Shown: positions 1 through 9,004 of the stretch, one piece after another
How positions within the stretch are numbered: the first letter of the stretch is position 1
How the letters are laid out: each line of letters starts with the position of its first letter
DNA from: Acidobacteriaceae bacterium
GTDB taxonomy: Bacteria; Acidobacteriota; Terriglobia; Terriglobales; Acidobacteriaceae
NCBI GenBank assembly: GCA_003134815.1
Contig: PLCO01000061.1
Location: forward strand, 1 to 62,113
Direction: 5' to 3'
DNA: 62,113 nt
Position numbers and translations under genes: made by a program
The notes under the pieces: model-generated
Told to the model about the DNA's origin: nothing
Seen by the model: the letters and a program-made list of their open reading frames with translations, nothing else
Database searches by the model: none

Positions 1-27
1 AGGGCGAGCCAGCGGGGGTTGGCTGGG

Positions 28-939
28 TTAGAAGGTGAGCATAAGGAGCGCAAACGCAGAGGCGCTCGCTGTCGACAGGAAGTTGACCGCGTCGTTGTTC
101 AGCCAGCCTTTTCTTTCGAATGTAGCTCCAAGCAAGCTGTCAAAGAAGAGGCCGAAGATTGCGCCGGCGATACTCAGGTTGAAGAGCGCCCAACCGCCGC
201 GCATGGCCCAGGTTCCCGCTGCAGCCACGATGGCGGCTGCAACCACTCCAGCCAGCGTGCCGGCAATGCTGATTGCGCCGTCTGTGCCCGGGTCGACAAT
301 TTGCGCGGTTGTGACCATTCGCGGCCGACCGCCAAGGACCTGCCCGATTTCGGACGAAGCGGTGTCCGCCGCGGCTTCAGCCAGCGCCGCCAGGGGCATT
401 GCCAGTAACAGGGTTTCTGTGTGAGCTGCAAGCGGTAAATACAGGCTACTGGTCGGGCTATTAAACCAGGCGCGATTAAACCAAGGTCTATCCAGCAACC
501 AGATCCTTACGGGCTCGGTCGCGACCAGCGCCGCGAAGCCCAGATTCGCCACAACCTGCGCAGCGGATCGTCCGCGCCGCGCTTCCGCCGTGCCCAGGCG
601 CTCCTTCTTGCTCCGTCCGACGCGCGTGGCGACAAAGGCCAGCAACGAAACGGCCAATACGGGAATCAGCGCAGTATGCCAAGGCTCAAATGGAAACTCG
701 AAGGTCGAAAACATGAGGCAGGCGGTAATCAGCGCGCCCGACGCCGCTGCGGCCGGCGTGGCCGCCCGCAGCTTCCATGTGATGAGCCCCAGCAACGCAC
801 TCAATACAGTGGTCCAAATCAATACGGGGACCGATTCCGTTGCCCACCCAAAGCCTGCAAGCAGCACGTCCGTGCCCGCAAACGGCAGCACCGCAAGCAA
901 GATCAGCTTCGATTGCCAGGGTAGTTTGTCTTGGGCCAC
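28..939 (-). CDS. DUF92 family integral membrane protein
   Basis: A 303-residue polytopic membrane protein of the DUF92/TMEM19 family. The sequence shows several hydrophobic segments (about 11-30, 37-55, 65-80, 88-106 and more to the C-terminus). It also carries the family's conserved patches: GRSAAQV with the following NLG near residues 123-134, an ADTASSEIG block at 191-199 (compare the usual DTWASEIG) and PGTDGAIS near 217-224. Plant relatives include a phytyl-phosphate kinase (VTE6), but the bacterial function is unsettled, so none is assigned here. The start is a GTG; the nearby upstream ATG is out of frame. It is transcribed leftward, divergent from the lipoprotein gene at 1160. The family call is firm; the biochemical role is unknown. 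Confidence 0.8.
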   Translation of the reverse strand: MAQDKLPWQSKLILLAVLPFAGTDVLLAGFGWATESVPVLIWTTVLSALLGLITWKLRAATPAAAASGALITACLMFSTFEFPFEPWHTALIPVLAVSLLAFVATRVGRSKKERLGTAEARRGRSAAQVVANLGFAALVATEPVRIWLLDRPWFNRAWFNSPTSSLYLPLAAHTETLLLAMPLAALAEAAADTASSEIGQVLGGRPRMVTTAQIVDPGTDGAISIAGTLAGVVAAAIVAAAGTWAMRGGWALFNLSIAGAIFGLFFDSLLGATFERKGWLNNDAVNFLSTASASAFALLMLTF

Positions 940-995
940 GCTTCATCGTATCCGCTGACTGCCGGGCGAGAAAATCATTGTGGCGGTCGATTCTG

Positions 996-1056
996 GATTG
1001 GGTTTCGATTGGGTTTCGATTGGGGTTCGATCGGGTTTTCGATCGGATTTCGATCA
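996..1056. repeat. Five tandem 11-12 bp GATTGGGTTTC-type repeats
   Basis: Five consecutive copies of an 11-12 bp unit (GATTGGGTTTC, drifting to GATCGGATTTC) start at 996, 1007, 1018, 1029 and 1041, with a partial sixth copy. They lie in the 220-bp gap between the divergent DUF92 gene and the beta-propeller lipoprotein gene. The period is close to one DNA helical turn. They could be a multi-site operator or a slippage array; the sequence does not decide. Confidence 0.85.
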
Positions 1057-1159
1057 CAAAAACCCTTCGCCGGCGTCGCACTTCAAGGTTAGCCGTCTGC
1101 GCCCATGCAGGCCGGCCCTCGTGATTTACAATCACCAGAGGATGCAGGAAAGATTCGGG

Positions 1160-2782
1160 ATGAGGCTTAATCAAATGAAGTTGTGCCCGGCGCGTGTGCG
1201 CTTCGCGCAGGCAGGAGCGGCTCTGGCACTGGTGGCCCTGATTGCGGGCTGCGGCGACAATTACAGGCCGGTGGTGACTCCGATCTCCACCAATGGCCCG
1301 CCCTCACAGCCCACATCCTACACAATCGCGGTTTCCACCACGGGATCGCTGACGCCAGGGGTGGTCACGATCATCGATTATTCCGGAGACTCGATCCTGA
1401 ATGAAACACCGATCGGTCCGGGCCCGAGGGTATTTACTTTGGATGGGACTGGCAGCACGGGCTACACCGTCAACAGTGACGGTACGTTGTCCAACTTTGC
1501 CATTAGCACCAGCCTGCAGGCCAAGAATGTCTCTGAGTCTACGCTGCCCTCCACCGCGCAGCCGGTGAACCTGACGACACCCTCGGGCGGATTGTTGGCC
1601 ACCGACCTCAGCGGGGACGTGGTCGACGTCTTCTCCGGTTCACCGCAGGCTTTCAAGCTTGCAATTCCTGTGGCCACGTCGGGGAGTCCAGCGACGATGC
1701 CGGTGATGGTCGTGGGATCTCAAAACGGTGGCGGGCAGCGCGAATATGTTCTGAGCCAGGATGTCCCAGACACGGCTCCATTGGCATGTAACCTTTCTCC
1801 CACAACGGCTCCGAAAGGCGTTGCTACGCCGATCGAGACCTCGAGCGCCACGACGGATCCAGCCATCCCGGTAGGTAAGTGTCCGGTGTATGCGGTGCAA
1901 ACTTCCAACCAGCAGCGCTTGTTCGTGCTGAACCGTGGAGACGACACGATCACGGTGATCAATAGCAGCAAGAATACGCTTGACAGCTGCCCGGTTCCGC
2001 TGGTGATTGTGCCGCCTTCGACTGTGCCAACTTGCCCAGCGCCCTACAACACCAACCAGGACGGCGATCTGATCACATTCCATCCGGTGCTGCCGCTTTC
2101 AACCGCAGCGCTGACCCCGGCCAATGCTCCGCCGAACTGCAATATTTCCGCGAACCCAACTTGCGGGATGGGCGCGATTGCCGGGCCGGTTTACGCCGAG
2201 TACAACGCAGCCACGCAACAGCTTGCTGTAGCCAACTACGATGGCGGCACCGTAAGCGTGATTGACGTGAGCATCGATCAGTTCGGTAACGACAGCGCTA
2301 CGTTTGGAACTACCTACACAATTCCGGTAGGTAACACGGCAACACCGAACCCGGCCAGTGTCACCATTCTTGCCGACGGCAGCAAAGCCTACACAGCCAA
2401 TCAAAATGACGATAGCGGAACAGGCAATGGGACGGTGACGGTAGTCAACCTGTCGAGCCATACCGTCGAAAAGACTCTCACCGTGGTCGGCCATCCGCGC
2501 ACTGTTGTGAACACGCAGAACTCCGAGTTCTCGAAGGTTTATGTAGCTTCTCCCGACAGCCCATTTATCACGATCGTTGAGTCGACTCCTACGGTCACCG
2601 ACCTGATCGATACGACGGTTCTTGTGGAGGGCAATGTAGTGGATGTGCGCACCACGTCGCAAACGGCCAACGGCGGCGGCAATAACAACTACACCAGCCG
2701 AGTCCCTGGCTATGGGCAGCCATGTGAGTTGCCGGGGGCTACGCGGTTAACCTCGCTTGCGACCTGCCAGTCGGTACAGTAA
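1160..2782 (+). CDS. Lipoprotein with YVTN-type beta-propeller repeats
   Basis: A predicted 540-residue surface or periplasmic lipoprotein. A signal peptide ends in a lipobox LIAGC with the lipidated Cys at residue 31. The remainder is rich in Ser, Thr, Asn and Val. It contains repeated blade-like elements such as LFVLNRGDDTITVIN, LAVANYDGGTVSVID and DGSKAYTANQNDDSGTGN, typical of YVTN/NHL-type propellers. I chose the ATG at 1160 because an AGGAAAG Shine-Dalgarno lies about 7 nt upstream and the signal peptide then begins directly; ATGs at 1142 and 1175 are alternatives. It is followed by a strong hairpin. Such propellers usually bind proteins or ligands, and no enzymatic role can be claimed. 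It appears monocistronic. Confidence 0.75.
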   Translation: MRLNQMKLCPARVRFAQAGAALALVALIAGCGDNYRPVVTPISTNGPPSQPTSYTIAVSTTGSLTPGVVTIIDYSGDSILNETPIGPGPRVFTLDGTGSTGYTVNSDGTLSNFAISTSLQAKNVSESTLPSTAQPVNLTTPSGGLLATDLSGDVVDVFSGSPQAFKLAIPVATSGSPATMPVMVVGSQNGGGQREYVLSQDVPDTAPLACNLSPTTAPKGVATPIETSSATTDPAIPVGKCPVYAVQTSNQQRLFVLNRGDDTITVINSSKNTLDSCPVPLVIVPPSTVPTCPAPYNTNQDGDLITFHPVLPLSTAALTPANAPPNCNISANPTCGMGAIAGPVYAEYNAATQQLAVANYDGGTVSVIDVSIDQFGNDSATFGTTYTIPVGNTATPNPASVTILADGSKAYTANQNDDSGTGNGTVTVVNLSSHTVEKTLTVVGHPRTVVNTQNSEFSKVYVASPDSPFITIVESTPTVTDLIDTTVLVEGNVVDVRTTSQTANGGGNNNYTSRVPGYGQPCELPGATRLTSLATCQSVQ

Positions 2783-2813
2783 GACGTCTAGCGGCGGAGC
2801 CCGTTGAAAATCG

Positions 2814-2845
2814 AAGGGCCATTCCCGGCAGAGGAATGGCCCTTT
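2814..2845 (+). terminator. Terminator-like hairpin after the propeller lipoprotein
   Basis: A perfect 12-bp stem (AAGGGCCATTCC with GGAATGGCCCTT) encloses a 7-nt loop, 31 nt after the lipoprotein stop codon. Only three T residues follow, so it is a hairpin terminator with a weak U-tract. Confidence 0.7.
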
Positions 2846-2872
2846 GGCATGTAGGGGAGACCGTTCAATTTC

Positions 2873-3679
2873 ATGGCCAAAGAAACAGAAGTGCGCGTCG
2901 CGCAAATGAGCGCTCTCAAAAAGACGCGGATGGGCAAAACTAGACTCGACCTATTGCTTGTTGAGCAGGGTCTCGTTGGCAGCCGCGAACGCGCCCGATC
3001 ACTGATCCTCGCAGGGCGGGTTCTGGTGAGTGAGCAAAAGATCGACAAGCCGGGAGCATCGATCCTGATTGATTCCGCGATCCGGCTCCTGGGTGACGAC
3101 CTCAAATACGTGAGCCGCGGCGGACTGAAGCTGGAAGCGGCACTGGAACACTGGCGGATCGACGTAACCGGGCGGGCATGTATCGATGTAGGCGCTTCGA
3201 CAGGAGGATTTACCGACTGCCTTTTGCAGCATGGCGCTGCGCATGTGACCGCCGTTGACACCGGCTTTGGCCAGATTCACATGAAGCTGCGTAATGATCC
3301 GCGCGTGAGCCTACTGGAACGCACCAATGCGCGGCACCTGGAGCCGGGCTCGCTGGTGGCTAAGCAAGCCGGGCCTGCCTTCACTTTGGTTGTCATTGAT
3401 GTTGCATTCATCTCGGTGACTCTTGTGCTGCCTGCCGTGCTGGCTGCCGCTCCAACGCTTGCCGAGGCAGTGATACTGGTCAAGCCTCAGTTTGAAGCCG
3501 GCCGCGAGCATGTTGGCAAAGGCGGAATTGTGCGCGATCCGCAGGCGCACGAGCTGGCTGTCGAAAGAGTCGCCGCGTGCGTCCGCGCTCTCGGCTGGAT
3601 TGTCGCCGAAACGATTCCGTCGCCGATTACCGGGGCTGAAGGCAACCGGGAGTTTCTGCTATATGCAAGACGGGACTAA
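2873..3679 (+). CDS. tlyA: TlyA family rRNA (cytidine-2'-O)-methyltransferase
   Basis: A 268-residue TlyA-family protein. The N-terminal half has an S4 RNA-binding domain (from about residue 20: TRLDLLLVEQGL, then SRERARSLI). It is followed by VSRGGLKLEAAL and an FtsJ-like SAM-dependent methyltransferase domain with CIDVGASTGGFT, the AVDTGFGQ block and the KPQFEAGREHVGKGG segment. Family members 2'-O-methylate rRNA cytidines; the old 'hemolysin' name reflects an indirect phenotype. A GGGGAG sits 14 nt before the first ATG. ATGs at 2906 and 2930 are possible alternatives, and the S4 domain only begins near the latter. The gene lies upstream of NAD kinase on the same strand, but a hairpin separates them. 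Confidence 0.9.
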   Translation: MAKETEVRVAQMSALKKTRMGKTRLDLLLVEQGLVGSRERARSLILAGRVLVSEQKIDKPGASILIDSAIRLLGDDLKYVSRGGLKLEAALEHWRIDVTGRACIDVGASTGGFTDCLLQHGAAHVTAVDTGFGQIHMKLRNDPRVSLLERTNARHLEPGSLVAKQAGPAFTLVVIDVAFISVTLVLPAVLAAAPTLAEAVILVKPQFEAGREHVGKGGIVRDPQAHELAVERVAACVRALGWIVAETIPSPITGAEGNREFLLYARRD

Positions 3680-3777
3680 GGAGAGATGGTTTCCGCGCTC
3701 GAATGGGTCCAAACGTTGGCGTGTACCAAAATCGATGCGGGGTAGCGGAAAGCTATCGAAGCTGCGCCCGGGAAATA

Positions 3778-3810
3778 CGAAGGCCCCAGGTTATCAATCT
3801 GGGGCCTTCG
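3778..3810 (+). terminator. Hairpin between tlyA and NAD kinase
   Basis: A perfect 12-bp inverted repeat (CGAAGGCCCCAG and CTGGGGCCTTCG) with a 9-nt loop lies in the 227-bp gap between tlyA and the NAD kinase start. No T-run follows. It may be an attenuating or processing hairpin rather than a classical terminator. Confidence 0.65.
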
Positions 3811-3906
3811 ATGACTGGGTATCCGTGGTGCTGGATGCCGCCTGAGAAACTAAAGCATCGTAGCACATCGGCTAGCGCCAGGCTCCCATCCATTACACTT
3901 GGACGC

Positions 3907-4764
3907 ATGACCACGGTTGCAATTGTTTGCAAGCCGAACAGGGAAGAGCTGAAGCGGCTCTTGCCGGACTTGATTGCCTGGCTGCGCAAGCACAACTATG
4001 AAGTGGCGCTCGACCGCGAGGGCGCTGCTTATACCGACGCTGCGCCGAGCATGGATCGCACGGAGTTGCCGTCGCGCTCGCCGGAGCTGGTCATCGTGCT
4101 GGGCGGTGATGGCACTTTGCTTGCCGCCGCGCGCATCTTCGCCACCGTCGGCACGCCGATTCTCAGCGTCAATCTTGGGTTCCTCGGCTTTCTCACGGAA
4201 GTGCGCCTCGCCGACCTTTATGCAACGCTGGAGAACTGGTGCAGCGGCTGCCACAGCCTGGATGAGCGCGCAATGCTGCACGCTGTTCTTTGGCGCGGCG
4301 GAACTGAGCAAGCGAGTTTTGAGGCGCTGAACGAAATTGTGGTTTCCAAAGGCGACATCGCTCGCATGGGCGAATTCGCAGTGGAGCTTGACGGCAGGAG
4401 CGTGGCTCGCTTCCGCGCCGATGGCGTCATTGTGTCTACTCCCACGGGCTCAACCGCTTACACATTGGCCGCTAACGGCCCCATTCTGACGCCTGATGTG
4501 GACGCAATGGTGGTGACTCCCATTTGTCCGCACCTGCTCACGCTCAGGCCTATCGTTGTGCCTGGCAGCGCCCTGCTTAATGTGCGAGTCGAGGGCGTTC
4601 CTAACGTAGCGCTACTTACCATCGACGGACAGCAGGGTGTCGAGCTTCTCCGCGGCGACGAGGTGCGATGTTGCCGTTCCAGCCACACCGTGAAGCTTGT
4701 GAGGCTCGGTGACGGCGGCTTCTTTGATGTGTTGCGCAGCAAGCTCAGTTGGGGTGAGTTGTAG
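3907..4764 (+). CDS. nadK: NAD kinase
   Basis: ATP-dependent phosphorylation of NAD to NADP, a cytoplasmic step. The 285-residue protein has the GGDGT signature in VLGGDGTLLAAAR (near residue 62), the NLGFLGFLTEV block, and the conserved STPTGSTAYTLAANGP motif. It ends in a beta-rich C-terminal region. The open frame extends upstream to 3703. The ATG at 3907 gives the expected family length and starts right at the first beta strand (TTVAIVCKP), so the longer frame is a run-through of the intergenic region. It ends 34 bp before the convergent lipoprotein gene. With NadE at 17.2 kb, the window holds two late steps of NAD(P) metabolism in separate transcription units. Confidence 0.93.
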   Translation: MTTVAIVCKPNREELKRLLPDLIAWLRKHNYEVALDREGAAYTDAAPSMDRTELPSRSPELVIVLGGDGTLLAAARIFATVGTPILSVNLGFLGFLTEVRLADLYATLENWCSGCHSLDERAMLHAVLWRGGTEQASFEALNEIVVSKGDIARMGEFAVELDGRSVARFRADGVIVSTPTGSTAYTLAANGPILTPDVDAMVVTPICPHLLTLRPIVVPGSALLNVRVEGVPNVALLTIDGQQGVELLRGDEVRCCRSSHTVKLVRLGDGGFFDVLRSKLSWGEL

Positions 4765-4798
4765 GAACCTGAAGGATCGCGGGGGCAGCTACCTGGCC

Positions 4799-5353
4799 TT
4801 ATTTGGTCAGTTCGGCCAGAAGCACTTGCGCCTTGGCGGCCAGCGTGTGTGCGCCGTCCACATCGCCTGACGCGAGGGCGGCACGGGCTTGTTTGAGAAA
4901 TTCCCGGATCTGGTCGGCGGTCTTCTTGTCGGAGTCGCTGAGCGGGCGGTTGATACTGTTGAGACCACGCTCAATCGACGCAATAATTTGCTCGGTTTGC
5001 TGTTGATAGTTCACCTGGTCGCCAGAAGAAAGTTGGCCTATGGCGCTGACTTCGGGACTCGGCGTCGGGACTACCTCCGGAACGCTCACGATTTCCGGCT
5101 GGTTCGCCGGTCTCCTGTGCCGGATCAGCGGTCTGATCGTCTCGTCGTGGACCCTCATGTTGTAGACAGGTTTGCCTGGAATCAATCTCAACGACGGCGG
5201 AAGTTCGACGGACGCAAGTTCCAGAGGCGGCGCGGACTCGAGCAACGGCGCCAAGATAGCATCCGCCGACTGGCCCTTGTGAAATGGCACATGGAAGCAG
5301 CCGGTGAGCAATAGCGGCAACAGCCACGTAGCGCACTTGGCAGGTGACTTCAT
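4799..5353 (-). CDS. Small lipoprotein in the sensor-kinase operon
   Basis: A 184-residue predicted lipoprotein of unknown function. The signal sequence ends in LLTGC with Cys19. The middle is proline-rich and the last ~90 residues are helical (QTEQIIASIERGLN, then ADQIREFLKQARAAL), resembling one helix-turn-helix tetratricopeptide-like hairpin. Its ATG overlaps the stop codon of the upstream histidine kinase by 4 bp (ATGA), which implies translational coupling. The context suggests an accessory envelope component of the two-component system, for example a partner of the periplasmic sensor domain, but this is inference. I do not recognise the family. Confidence 0.7.
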   Translation of the reverse strand: MKSPAKCATWLLPLLLTGCFHVPFHKGQSADAILAPLLESAPPLELASVELPPSLRLIPGKPVYNMRVHDETIRPLIRHRRPANQPEIVSVPEVVPTPSPEVSAIGQLSSGDQVNYQQQTEQIIASIERGLNSINRPLSDSDKKTADQIREFLKQARAALASGDVDGAHTLAAKAQVLLAELTK

Positions 5354-7323
5354 TCCCCCGTCCCCTTTTCGACATCGAACACTGCCGGCTGAAGATTCCG
5401 GCGTCCCCGTTCCGCGGCGGTAAGTGGAATTCGCAGCCGGAATTCCGTGCCACGGCCTTGCCTCGATTGTACTTCGACACTCCCGTGGTGCAGTTGCAGG
5501 ATGCGATAAGTCATGGCGAGCCCAATGCCGCTGCCGCCAATCTTGGTTGTAAAGTACAGATTGAAGATCTTGTCCCGAATATCTTCAGGGATTCCGATGC
5601 CCTCATCGGACACGCGCAGCACTGCCGCATAGGTTGCCGGACGCGAGCCTGAGCCGGCTGACCCGTTGGCCTTCGACGCCTGTGCCGAACTCTCGGCGTT
5701 GTCGCGGTCTTGCTCGAGAGTCACTTCAAGCCTTCCGCCATTCGGCATGGCCTGCGCGCCATTCTGGATGACGTTCAGCACCGCCTGCTTCAGCAGGTCG
5801 GCATCGACATTGGCGATAAGCGGCTCCGCCGGTATGCGGCTGATCAACGTGACCCGGCGCATGGTCAGCTCTTCGGCAGCCAACGCCAGTACGTCGCCGA
5901 TCACAGGACGAAGGTCCTGCTCGCGCAGTTTAACTTCGACGGGGCGTGCGAAATCAACCAGCGTCTGCACTACCCGGTCCAGCCGGCGAATCTCCGCGTC
6001 GATGACCTCGAGGTGCCTGGTTGCCGGGCCGTTCGATTCGCCAAGCTTCGATTTCAGAAGCTCAAGATGCACCACGATCGCGTTGATCGGGTTCTTGACT
6101 TCGTGGCCTACGCCCGAGGTGAGCCGGCCGATAGCTGCCATGCGCCTCGATAGCTCAAGCTCCGACTCGATCTCCGCCGCTGATTCCAGATCATGCAGCG
6201 TCACCAGCGCTCCCAGCCCCTGGTGCGTCTCATCGTCGTAAATAAAGTCGACCGAGGCCTGGATGCGCCGCCCGCCTTCCGTGCGAATTTCCTGCTTGAC
6301 CATGTTGCTGCGGGATTCGATCGCCTGGTGCAACGCGCGGCGCAGCAGCGTTGAATCGTCGAAAATTTCGCGGACATGCAGGCCGAGAATGTTGTCGCGA
6401 TCGATCTGAAGAAACCGGCGAGCTGCCTCCGACACAAGAATCGCGCGGCCGTCTCCGGTAAAGAGCATGATTCCGTCCTGGAGATTGCCCAGGATCTGGT
6501 CGAGATTTTCACGCAACGCTGAATAGACTTCTTCCACGTTGCGCATGCGCTGCCCGATTTTCTCGATCTTGGTGGAGACCTGCGCCGCCACATCCTGTTT
6601 CCCGGCGCGTTCCTCCAAAACGGGCGCTCCTCCGGCGGCGGTCAGCCGGTCGAGCTGGCGACTGATCTCGGTCATGGGCCGCAGCGCGAGGTTGCTGAGC
6701 GAAAATGCGGCCACCAGAGCCGCGATGAGGGCAAAGCCCATCAGCCAGAACGCCTTTTTCAGCACCGGCTCGTAAGCAGCGCGCAGGAGCGAAGTGTGAA
6801 CCCCAACGTGAACGGAAGCGAACAGCTTGCCGTTGTTCTCAAGCGTGGTGACGATATCCAGAACCTTGGGCGCGCCGAAGACCTGCATCATCAACGGCAC
6901 CGGTCCGGCCTTGCGCAGTTGATCGTAGTTGGGGCGCGAGGGAAGCGGCTTGCCCTGATTGTCGGGGTTTGTGCTTAACAGCACGGAGCCCTGGCTGTCA
7001 CCAATATTTATGTCGTAAACCGTTGGCGAATAGCGAATGACCGAGACCAGCGTTGCCTGCAGTGCCGGATCGTTTTGCACTGCCTCGGCCACCAGCGCGC
7101 GCAGCTCGGCGGGATCGTTCGGATCCACTGTGCGGTCTTTGAGGCCGGCCTCAAGCGCATTCTGCAGAGCGTAGCGCACCTGATCGGCAACCATCAGGTT
7201 GGTGTCGTACGTCTCAAGGACCGCCGCCTTCACCAGTTGGTGGACATACACCAGCGAGACTATCCCGGCGATCAAGAACACCAGGACCGTGATGGCCAGC
7301 ACGAGTTTGGTCTTCAGGCGCAT
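5350..7323 (-). CDS. Membrane PAS-containing sensor histidine kinase (NtrB/AtoS-like)
   Basis: A 657-residue two-component sensor. The order is TM1 (about 7-29), a periplasmic region of ~160 residues, TM2 (191-212), a HAMP-like linker, and PAS (about 270-380, with GNLQDGIMLF). HisKA follows with the phospho-acceptor His407 in GVGHEVKNP, then HATPase_c with N-box NVIQNGAQAM, G1 DEGIGIP and G2 GGSGIGLAM. The PAS-HisKA arrangement is that of NtrB/AtoS-type kinases that drive sigma-54 activators. The upstream gene is exactly such a regulator (176 bp away, same strand), and the downstream lipoprotein overlaps by 4 bp. The ligand is not predictable. Confidence 0.9.
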   Translation of the reverse strand: MRLKTKLVLAITVLVFLIAGIVSLVYVHQLVKAAVLETYDTNLMVADQVRYALQNALEAGLKDRTVDPNDPAELRALVAEAVQNDPALQATLVSVIRYSPTVYDINIGDSQGSVLLSTNPDNQGKPLPSRPNYDQLRKAGPVPLMMQVFGAPKVLDIVTTLENNGKLFASVHVGVHTSLLRAAYEPVLKKAFWLMGFALIAALVAAFSLSNLALRPMTEISRQLDRLTAAGGAPVLEERAGKQDVAAQVSTKIEKIGQRMRNVEEVYSALRENLDQILGNLQDGIMLFTGDGRAILVSEAARRFLQIDRDNILGLHVREIFDDSTLLRRALHQAIESRSNMVKQEIRTEGGRRIQASVDFIYDDETHQGLGALVTLHDLESAAEIESELELSRRMAAIGRLTSGVGHEVKNPINAIVVHLELLKSKLGESNGPATRHLEVIDAEIRRLDRVVQTLVDFARPVEVKLREQDLRPVIGDVLALAAEELTMRRVTLISRIPAEPLIANVDADLLKQAVLNVIQNGAQAMPNGGRLEVTLEQDRDNAESSAQASKANGSAGSGSRPATYAAVLRVSDEGIGIPEDIRDKIFNLYFTTKIGGSGIGLAMTYRILQLHHGSVEVQSRQGRGTEFRLRIPLTAAERGRRNLQPAVFDVEKGTGE

Positions 7324-7499
7324 GGGCTAGAACTCTCGGCAGCAAGCCGGAGAAGGAAACTGTTTAAAACGACTTCTTAAAGCCACTTCAGGGCGGATTG
7401 CTGCCGTCAACTTGTTTGACGTTATCTTGCATGGTTTGACGATGTTTTGCGCGGATTGGGGATAAGATCTGCGCTTCAAGCATTGCCTTCGAATCCCTC

Positions 7500-8906
7500 T
7501 CAGCTCCTGACTTCCTGCTGATCGCGGACGTACTCCTTGAGTTTGTTGTGCAGAGTCTTCAGGCTCACGCCCAGAATTTCCGCCGCCCGCGTTTTGTTTT
7601 GCCCCGTAGCCTCAAGAGTGCGCAGGATGAGCAGCCGCTCTGCCTCGTCAACTGTAGCTCCCACGCGCACTGTGATCGAGCTGCCGTCCGCGGCCTGCAA
7701 CATGGCGGATTGGTCTTTTCCGAACCCTGAGGGCAGATGTCCCGCATCGAGCGGCGCGCCATCAGGGCAAAGAATCACCGCCCGCTCGATCGTATTGCGC
7801 AGTTCGCGCGCGTTGCCCGGCCAAGTGTAGGCCATCAGCCGATCCAGCATCGACGGCGCAACGCCAGACACTTTGCGGCCGTGCTTCTGGTTCATCTCAT
7901 TCACCATGGTCTCTACCATGGGTGGCAGATCGTCGAGATGCTCGCGCAGCGGCGGCATGGCGATGTTGAATACGTTGAGCCGATAGTAGAGGTCAGGGCG
8001 CAGATGACCCTCCTTCACGGCTCGCTGCGGATCCCGATTCATCGCTGCAAGCACGCGCACGTCCGTATCCATCTCGGCCCGTGCTCCGAGCCTGCGGAAC
8101 TTGCGTTCTTCCAGGACCCGCAGCAGCTTGGCTTGCGTCCCTGAAGGCATCTCGCCAATCTCATCGAGCAGCAGCGTTCCGCCCGCGGCCAATTCGAAAC
8201 AGCCTGCCCTGCGCTCCACCGCGCCGGTGAATGCACCCTTTTCATGACCGAAGACTTCGCTCTCGATCAGCGTCTCAGGAATTGCCGCGCAGTTGACGGC
8301 CACAAATGGCCGCGCTTTGCGAGGGCTCAGGTCATGCAGGGTGCGAGCCACCAACTCCTTGCCTGTCCCGCTTTCGCCGGTGATCAGCACCGGCACGTTC
8401 GAGGGCGCGACCTGCTCGATCAGAGTGAAAATCTCGCGCATGGCACGCGAGCTGCCTACCAACGCGCCCAGCACGCCTGACTCCCGCAGGCGCCGCCGCG
8501 CAACTTCGAGCTCGATTGCCGTCTCCCGCTGTTTCGTCGCGTTGGCGAGGATCGTTTTCAGCCGCGTCGGGTCCACTGGCTTCTGCAAGAAGTCATATGC
8601 GCCGAGTTTCATGGCGTCCACAGCCAACTGAATCGATCCCATGGCTGTGAGCACCACCACCGCCATATTGGCGCTGAGGCCCTCAGCCCCTTCCGCAAGC
8701 TTGGCCAGCAACCCCATGCCGTCCATGCGCGGCATCTTGAGGTCGGTTACCACAATGGCTGGATCCCAGGCCTGTGTTTTCTCCCAGGCTTCCATGCCGT
8801 CGCGGGCGGTCTCCGTGCGGTATCCCCATCCGGAGATCAGCTCAGCTAGGCCGGCCAGCGCATTCGGTTCATCCTCGGCGATCAACACCTTTACGACGTT
8901 CTGCAT
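7500..8906 (-). CDS. Sigma-54-dependent response regulator (NtrC family)
   Basis: A 468-residue transcription activator. It has a receiver domain (acidic pocket IAEDEP at 9-14, phosphorylated Asp55 in VVTDLKMP), a central AAA+ domain with Walker A TGESGTGKEL, and the sigma-54 contacting GAFTGA loop. Further blocks are Walker B-like GTLLLDEIGEMP and a C-terminal Fis-type HTH (NKTRAAEILGVSLKTLHNKL). The frame is open to 8960, but the ATG at 8906 begins directly at the receiver domain (QNVVKVLIAEDEP). It heads the regulator-kinase-lipoprotein operon. An intact GAFTGA loop means it should activate RpoN promoters, but rpoN is not in this window. I saw no convincing -24/-12 element nearby. Confidence 0.93.
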   Translation of the reverse strand: MQNVVKVLIAEDEPNALAGLAELISGWGYRTETARDGMEAWEKTQAWDPAIVVTDLKMPRMDGMGLLAKLAEGAEGLSANMAVVVLTAMGSIQLAVDAMKLGAYDFLQKPVDPTRLKTILANATKQRETAIELEVARRRLRESGVLGALVGSSRAMREIFTLIEQVAPSNVPVLITGESGTGKELVARTLHDLSPRKARPFVAVNCAAIPETLIESEVFGHEKGAFTGAVERRAGCFELAAGGTLLLDEIGEMPSGTQAKLLRVLEERKFRRLGARAEMDTDVRVLAAMNRDPQRAVKEGHLRPDLYYRLNVFNIAMPPLREHLDDLPPMVETMVNEMNQKHGRKVSGVAPSMLDRLMAYTWPGNARELRNTIERAVILCPDGAPLDAGHLPSGFGKDQSAMLQAADGSSITVRVGATVDEAERLLILRTLEATGQNKTRAAEILGVSLKTLHNKLKEYVRDQQEVRS

Positions 8907-9004
8907 AGAGGCTTTCTGTTCACCCAATAAGCTTACCTTTTCATAGTCCGGTGCGGCCATGAATCCGGATGATGCGGATTACTTCCGCGGGCCTAATTGC
9001 GGGC

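Noticed and set aside
7324..7499. Sigma-54 -24/-12 promoter in the regulator-kinase gap
   Set aside because: TGG and TTGC-like strings exist near 7431-7450, but the GG-to-GC spacing is 14 rather than 10, so the match is not credible.
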